10,402 nucleotides of DNA from Desulfobacteraceae bacterium (GTDB taxonomy: Bacteria; Desulfobacterota; Desulfobacteria; Desulfobacterales; ETH-SRB1), in assembly GCA_030638305.1 (NCBI GenBank), contig DAOWEW010000150.1, positions 1 to 10,402 on the forward strand, in the 5' to 3' direction. Shown in pieces: positions 6,829 through 10,402 of this stretch. Both the position numbers and the translations under genes were made by a program. The notes below the pieces were generated by a model. That model did not search any database. It was not told the DNA's origin and was given only the letters and a program-made list of their open reading frames with translations. The number at the start of each line of letters is the position of its first letter. The first letter of the stretch is position 1.

Positions 6829-6894
6829 CTTAACACATCTATCGTCCCGCCATCATTGCCTCAATATCGGTCTCCACTACAGGCTATGGTTCGC

Positions 6895-7647
6895 CTATGG
6901 CAACGGGGGAACTTCAAAAAGGACAACGGTAATATTGTCATAACCCCCTACAGCGTTAGCTGATTCAATGAGTTTTTCTACTTTTTGAAGCAAAGTGGAC
7001 GTGGAAAGGAGGATGTCCCGGATCAGGTTGTCATCAATCATATCCGAAAGGCCGTCTGAGCACAGAAGAAACAAATCGCCGGGAAACATAATTCCTCTTA
7101 TCACATCAAGAGCTAACTTTTTTTTGATACCGACTGCCCGAAGAATGACGTTTCGAAGAGGATGGTTTCTGGCTTCGGCCAGAGTAATCAGTCCCTGATC
7201 TATCTGATTCTGAACAACTGAGTGATCCTTAGTCAGTTGTTTGAGCTGTCCGTCTCTTAAACAATAAGTTCGGCTGTCTCCCATATGACCGATAACAAAA
7301 TCATTATCGGAAAGGGCTATCAGTTCTGCTGTACATCCCATTCCCTTGTGATGAGGATTTTCCTTTACATGACTCAGGATTCTTTCATTGGCAAAGCTAA
7401 AAGCCCTTTGGACTAATTCAATTGTTTTTTTTTCATATCTGCCGCTGGAGCTTGAAAAAAGCTCTAATGCAGTTTCAGTAAAGATACGGCTGGCTATTTC
7501 TCCAGCAGCAGCGCCACCCATACCGTCAGCCACGAGACAAAAGCCCAGTTCGGTACTTACGATAAAATTGTCTTCGTTATTTGTACGTTTAAGGCCACTA
7601 TCTGATTTGCCGACAAAGTTTATTTCAGGTATACTTTTGTATCGCAT
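6895..7647 (-). CDS. PP2C-type serine/threonine protein phosphatase
   Basis: A 250-residue soluble, metal-dependent phosphatase of the PPM/PP2C family (Stp/PrpC type). All core motifs are present in order: RTNNEDNF (21-28), VADGMGG (39-45), GMGCT (102-106), GDSR (123-126), DHS (141-143), LRAVG (169-173), CSDGL (196-200) and GGYDNIT (234-240). E25, D41, D198 and D237 are the expected metal ligands, so it should be active. It removes phosphate from Ser/Thr on partner proteins. The FHA gene just upstream in the same unit would bind phosphothreonine proteins, which fits a shared signalling circuit; the matching kinase is not in this window. The ATG at 7647 has no Shine-Dalgarno: the heptamer array begins 9 bp upstream. 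It is the last gene of its unit. Confidence 0.95.
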   Translation of the reverse strand: MRYKSIPEINFVGKSDSGLKRTNNEDNFIVSTELGFCLVADGMGGAAAGEIASRIFTETALELFSSSSGRYEKKTIELVQRAFSFANERILSHVKENPHHKGMGCTAELIALSDNDFVIGHMGDSRTYCLRDGQLKQLTKDHSVVQNQIDQGLITLAEARNHPLRNVILRAVGIKKKLALDVIRGIMFPGDLFLLCSDGLSDMIDDNLIRDILLSTSTLLQKVEKLIESANAVGGYDNITVVLFEVPPLP

Positions 7648-7656
7648 AAGTTTAAT

Positions 7657-7742
7657 CGGTTTACGGTTGTCGGTTTACGGTTGTCGGTTTACAGTTCACA
7701 GTTCACAGTTTTATGTTTTGATCAACCGTAAACCGTAAACCT
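7657..7742. repeat. Heptamer foldback repeat, copy 3 (FHA-phosphatase gap)
   Basis: Eight consecutive 7-bp units on the plus strand: CGGTTTA, CGGTTGT, CGGTTTA, CGGTTGT, CGGTTTA, CAGTTCA, CAGTTCA and CAGTTTT (7657-7712). Then spacer ATGTTTTGA (7713-7721) and three inverted units TCAACCG, TAAACCG and TAAACCT (7722-7742). The first part is also a 14-bp tandem (two exact units). GTTTTATGTTTTGATCAAC (7708-7726) is identical to 1689-1707. It is the largest array of the three and ends about 20 bp from the FHA stop codon. Confidence 0.88.
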
Positions 7743-7761
7743 ATATGCCTGCTTAAAAAAA

Positions 7762-7780
7762 TTATTTCGTCCACGTTCCT
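7762..7780 (-). repeat. 19-bp dispersed motif, copy B, forming the FHA gene's 3' end
   Basis: The reverse complement of this stretch is AGGAACGTGGACGAAATAA, identical to 4865-4883. Read in the FHA frame it supplies most of LGTWTK plus the TAA stop. The gene's last six codons are therefore shared with a non-coding locus. Confidence 0.8.
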
Positions 7781-8658
7781 AAAAATTTGTTAATTATGGA
7801 TTTGACCATTTTGACACCTCCTTCTTGATGCCTGTATGGAGGAGGTATTTTTTCTTTTTCATGGGGCGTATTTACGGGCTCTTCAGAATCGGATTTTTCA
7901 ATTTCTGCTAAACGTCCACCATTTAGAAACCGAAAAGTCGGTCCCTGGGGAGTTAATGCCACAAGGTTTTCGGGAGTTAAAGGACTTTGAAAATTAACAG
8001 GCTGCCCATTGAGCGATATCAACATTTGACCGGTGAGATCCTTTATCCAGTATTGATCTTTACTGAAAAATATCCGGGCATGAAGATCAAGAATCGCTGG
8101 ATGGTTCATAATCAAATCACAGTCCGGATTTTTTCCGATGGTCACAGGAAGTTTTTTAAAAGAACGTATGGTAGGGCCGAATTGAATGACAAGTGGAACC
8201 TGAACTTGCTGCATGGAAATCTCTTTGGCCGGGTCTGATTCGGATTGAGCCTGGGCAATAGATGGCTTTTCAATTTCAGACATTTCCGGTTCTTGCGGCA
8301 AGCTTGGCAAAGGGATGTTTTTAATTTCATCTTGCCGTTCCACCATCCTGGTTAAAAAACTCACCTTGGGGCCGCCTTCAGCAAAAATCAAAACATCTCC
8401 ATCTTTGAGATATGCTTCCTTTACTTTTTTTCCGTTCACAAATGTTCCGTTGGCGCTCTGGTCAATTAACTTAAAACGATTGCCTTCTCTGACGATTTGA
8501 GCATGTCTTCGAGAAACGATTGCAGCATCTTTCGGGAATAGCACATGACAAGAAGGATGGCGGCCAATCAAGATCGTTGATTCGGAAAACTCCTGGATTT
8601 CACCTTTCAGAGGTCCATAGATATGAACAATTTGAACAATAATAATAGGCGCTTTCAT
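7762..8658 (-). CDS. FHA-domain protein with one canonical and one degenerate FHA domain
   Basis: A 298-residue cytoplasmic protein with no signal peptide or membrane segment. FHA domain 1 (about 7-102) has the phosphothreonine-binding residues: IGR (31-33), SRRHA (49-53), SANGTFVNG (68-76). A Pro/Glu/Gln-rich linker follows (about 110-150). Residues 154-247 look like a second FHA fold (VTIGKNPDCDLIMNHPAILDLHARI, 172-196) but with K176 in place of the key Arg and no SxRH, so it probably no longer binds phosphate. The tail is polar, with a final LGTWTK encoded by a dispersed repeat. FHA domains read phosphothreonine, and the PP2C gene next downstream fits as the eraser. The ATG at 8658 has GAGG about 14 nt upstream, longer than ideal. 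The binding partner is unknown; the preceding lipoprotein or an unlinked kinase substrate are candidates. Confidence 0.92.
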   Translation of the reverse strand: MKAPIIIVQIVHIYGPLKGEIQEFSESTILIGRHPSCHVLFPKDAAIVSRRHAQIVREGNRFKLIDQSANGTFVNGKKVKEAYLKDGDVLIFAEGGPKVSFLTRMVERQDEIKNIPLPSLPQEPEMSEIEKPSIAQAQSESDPAKEISMQQVQVPLVIQFGPTIRSFKKLPVTIGKNPDCDLIMNHPAILDLHARIFFSKDQYWIKDLTGQMLISLNGQPVNFQSPLTPENLVALTPQGPTFRFLNGGRLAEIEKSDSEEPVNTPHEKEKIPPPYRHQEGGVKMVKSIINKFLGTWTK

Positions 8659-8692
8659 ATGTACAATACAGTCCTCTTACGATTTCTGCCTG

Positions 8693-9931
8693 TTATTCGG
8701 TTTCCTGAGATTTTTTTATTTCCTCCAGTCTTTTCAAAAGCACTTTCGCTGTTTTGAGATTATTTGCTACATTTTTATAATTGAAATCAATAGTCCGGAC
8801 CAGTGTCCATTCCATAATAGCTTCGACCAATTGTTCTTTTGCAAAATGCGCGATACCTCTTTTGTAATGGATTTCCATGTATGTTGTTTCGCTTTTTTGG
8901 ATGTATTCCCGGCATGTCGGGCAGCTCTTATTGTATTGGAGAGATACTTCAAATTCTTTTATGGCTTTCAGATAATTCTTTTTTTCAAACAAGGCCACGG
9001 CACATTGAAAATGTGACATGGCAAGGTATTCAACGGCAGTTGCATCATCGGGATTTACATTTATAACCTTGTTGAATTCAGCAATAGCCTCCCGGTATTT
9101 CATCTTGTTAAAAAATTCGATGCCCTGACTTCTATAGATTTCTATCTCATCTACAGGCTCTTCAACTTCAACCTCTTCTTTTACTTCCTCATCTACGGGC
9201 TTTTCAAGTTCTTCCGTTACTTCTTTCTTTACAGGTTCTTTCTTTTCTTTTACCTCCGCTTTTTTGATCTTTTGATCAATAATGGCAGAATCAGGGGTTT
9301 TTATTTCTTCAGTCTTTATAGCCTGTTTTTCTGTTAAAAATGGAACTCCCTCTATTGCAGGGACCATGATTTTCTGGCCGACATGTGTCCGTGTGGCATC
9401 GGTTATATTATTGTATTCAGCTATAATACCAAACTTGCGATAATCCCCATAATAAATCATCGCTATTTTTGAAAGGCTTTCACCCGGTTTGATTATATGC
9501 TCAATATGTTTTTTATATTTGACCTGTTTGCGAGGAGTAAGCATTTTAAGTGCTCCGGGATGATCCGGCCAAAATTTCAAAGCTGTTAAAAATTTACGAT
9601 GGGCCGGGCGATATTTCCCCTTATTATGAAACTTCATACCTTCCCGATAATATTTTTCTGCCCATTTGCGCAATTCTTTTTCCAGCCGGTCAATGCCCCT
9701 GGCAGCTTTCCGGTTTTCAGGACTTACGGTAATGGCCAGTTTGTACCGTTTATATGCCTCCGCCAGCTTTCCTTTATCTTCATACTCTTTACCGGTTTGC
9801 AGGTATGACTGAAGCAGATTTTCCTTCCTGTGTTCAGCGATTTTTTGCGAGAACCCTTTAAAATGTCCGGCACAGCCGCTGACCATTATTAATAGAATGA
9901 CAATCCAGATAAAAGCTAATTTTTTTTTCAT
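8693..9931 (-). CDS. LysM and TPR lipoprotein
   Basis: A 412-residue exported lipoprotein. The signal peptide is KKK, hydrophobic residues 5-17, then lipobox VSGC with lipidated C20; the next residues are A-G, not D, which favours the outer membrane. Two TPR-like helical repeats follow (about 44-73 and 94-131), then a LysM peptidoglycan-binding domain (HIIKPGESLSKIAMIYYGD, 145-163, to KIMVPAI, 187-193), a Lys/Glu-rich flexible segment (about 222-265) and three more TPR-like repeats (about 266-303, 306-337, 352-392). C337/C340 form a CPTC pair in the last region. The layout suggests a scaffold anchored in a membrane and in the cell wall, with TPRs gathering partner proteins. It starts 8 bp after the deacetylase stop and is followed 34 bp later by the FHA gene, so all are probably co-transcribed. 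The specific partners are not known. Confidence 0.9.
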   Translation of the reverse strand: MKKKLAFIWIVILLIMVSGCAGHFKGFSQKIAEHRKENLLQSYLQTGKEYEDKGKLAEAYKRYKLAITVSPENRKAARGIDRLEKELRKWAEKYYREGMKFHNKGKYRPAHRKFLTALKFWPDHPGALKMLTPRKQVKYKKHIEHIIKPGESLSKIAMIYYGDYRKFGIIAEYNNITDATRTHVGQKIMVPAIEGVPFLTEKQAIKTEEIKTPDSAIIDQKIKKAEVKEKKEPVKKEVTEELEKPVDEEVKEEVEVEEPVDEIEIYRSQGIEFFNKMKYREAIAEFNKVINVNPDDATAVEYLAMSHFQCAVALFEKKNYLKAIKEFEVSLQYNKSCPTCREYIQKSETTYMEIHYKRGIAHFAKEQLVEAIMEWTLVRTIDFNYKNVANNLKTAKVLLKRLEEIKKSQETE

Positions 9932-9939
9932 GATTTTAG

Positions 9940-10402
9940 TTACTCTAATGAAAGTTTATTAAAGGTTTTTAGTCTGGAAATAAAACTCTTTATATCCCTT
10001 TTTAATATCTGGCTTCTCTTCAGAGCAAGGGGATCAGCAAAAAATGGGTTGCTCCCCCTTTTAACAGATACTGCAATTTTATAACCTAAGCGGTTACACA
10101 TATCCAATATCCTCTGATCATAACGCCCATAGGGAAAAGCTAAAAAAACAGTATTTTGTTTCAGCTTTTTATCAATAATCCGTTTTGACTCGCCAAGTTC
10201 TTTTTCGATCCTGGACATATACGCTTGAGTATCTTCCCCTTTATTTTGTATGGTAAGATCGCAGTGAGACATCGTGTGAGAACCTATCTCAAAACCGCTT
10301 TTCTTCATTTCTCTGAGCTGATTCCATGTTAAGGAGTTTTTTGAAACACCAACAAAATCAGTGTATATAAAGAGACTTGCTCTAAAACCATATTTTTTCA
10401 GA
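9940..10402 (-). CDS. Polysaccharide deacetylase (NodB domain), N-terminus beyond the window
   Basis: The frame is open from the stop at 9940 to the right edge, giving 154 residues. The in-frame ATG at 10308 is internal, because codons before it already read as family sequence (LKKYGFRASLFIYTDFVGVS). The NodB-homology motifs visible are FEIGSHTMSHCDL (residues 37-49 from the edge), whose two histidines are metal ligands, and LAFPYGRYDQRI, which lines the active site. The catalytic aspartate motif (DD) would lie earlier and is not seen. These enzymes remove acetyl groups from N-acetylated sugars in peptidoglycan, poly-GlcNAc or surface polysaccharide, usually in the periplasm. A signal peptide cannot be judged. 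It is the first visible gene of the unit that includes the LysM lipoprotein, which suits a cell-wall or surface-sugar role. Confidence 0.9.
   Translation of the reverse strand, partial: LKKYGFRASLFIYTDFVGVSKNSLTWNQLREMKKSGFEIGSHTMSHCDLTIQNKGEDTQAYMSRIEKELGESKRIIDKKLKQNTVFLAFPYGRYDQRILDMCNRLGYKIAVSVKRGSNPFFADPLALKRSQILKRDIKSFISRLKTFNKLSLE

Noticed and set aside
6839..6894. Minus-strand stretch ending VVETDIEAMMAGR-stop after the phosphatase gene
   Set aside because: It has an in-frame stop 14 codons upstream and no usable start except the two internal Met, leaving four residues. No evidence of a gene or a readable remnant.
7388..7738. Plus-strand open frame of 116 codons opposite the phosphatase gene
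   Set aside because: It lies antisense to conserved PP2C motifs, runs into the heptamer repeat and has no recognisable domain. It is a shadow of the real gene.

Overview
The window is AT-rich (about 40% G+C by eye) and densely coding, with two incomplete genes at its edges. Gene content points to an anaerobic Gram-negative bacterium, most plausibly a sulfate reducer of the Desulfobacterota (Desulfobacterales-like). The grounds are a feo operon with an FmdB-type zinc-ribbon gene, a CoA-disulfide/polysulfide reductase with a rhodanese tail, and a lipoprotein with a proper lipobox. The lineage is an inference; there is no rRNA or marker gene here.

Region 1 (1-2914, minus strand) is a ferrous-iron uptake operon. 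In transcription order it holds a small FmdB-type zinc-ribbon protein, a Fur repressor with a FeoA domain fused to its C-terminus, a free-standing FeoA, and FeoB (549 residues visible, C-terminus beyond the left edge). The Fur-FeoA fusion is the most unusual protein. It places an iron-sensing repressor and an SH3-like FeoA domain in one chain inside the operon it probably controls.

Region 2 (3114-4785 or 4905, minus strand) is a pair of overlapping genes for two different kinase folds: an aminoglycoside-phosphotransferase-like kinase followed by an APS-kinase-like P-loop kinase. The latter lacks the usual LDGD and ISP signatures, so its substrate is open. Region 3 (5081-6751, plus strand) is one divergent gene for a flavin disulfide reductase with a C-terminal rhodanese domain. 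It converges on region 4 at a perfect 21-bp hairpin (6781-6828).

Region 4 (6895-10402, minus strand) reads as one transcription unit: polysaccharide deacetylase (N-terminus beyond the right edge), a LysM/TPR lipoprotein, a protein with one canonical and one degenerate FHA domain, and a PP2C-type Ser/Thr phosphatase. This looks like a phospho-signalling module tied to the cell envelope.

The non-coding gaps are not empty. Three of them (1659-1720, 2945-3113, 7657-7742) carry the same kind of foldback repeat: a run of 7-bp units C(G/A)GTTNN, a spacer, then the same units inverted. Two copies share an exact 19-base core and lie just upstream of start codons that have no visible Shine-Dalgarno. 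A separate 19-bp motif occurs at 4865-4883 and, inverted, at 7762-7780, where it supplies the last codons and stop of the FHA gene. No tRNA, rRNA, CRISPR array or complete transposable element was seen.
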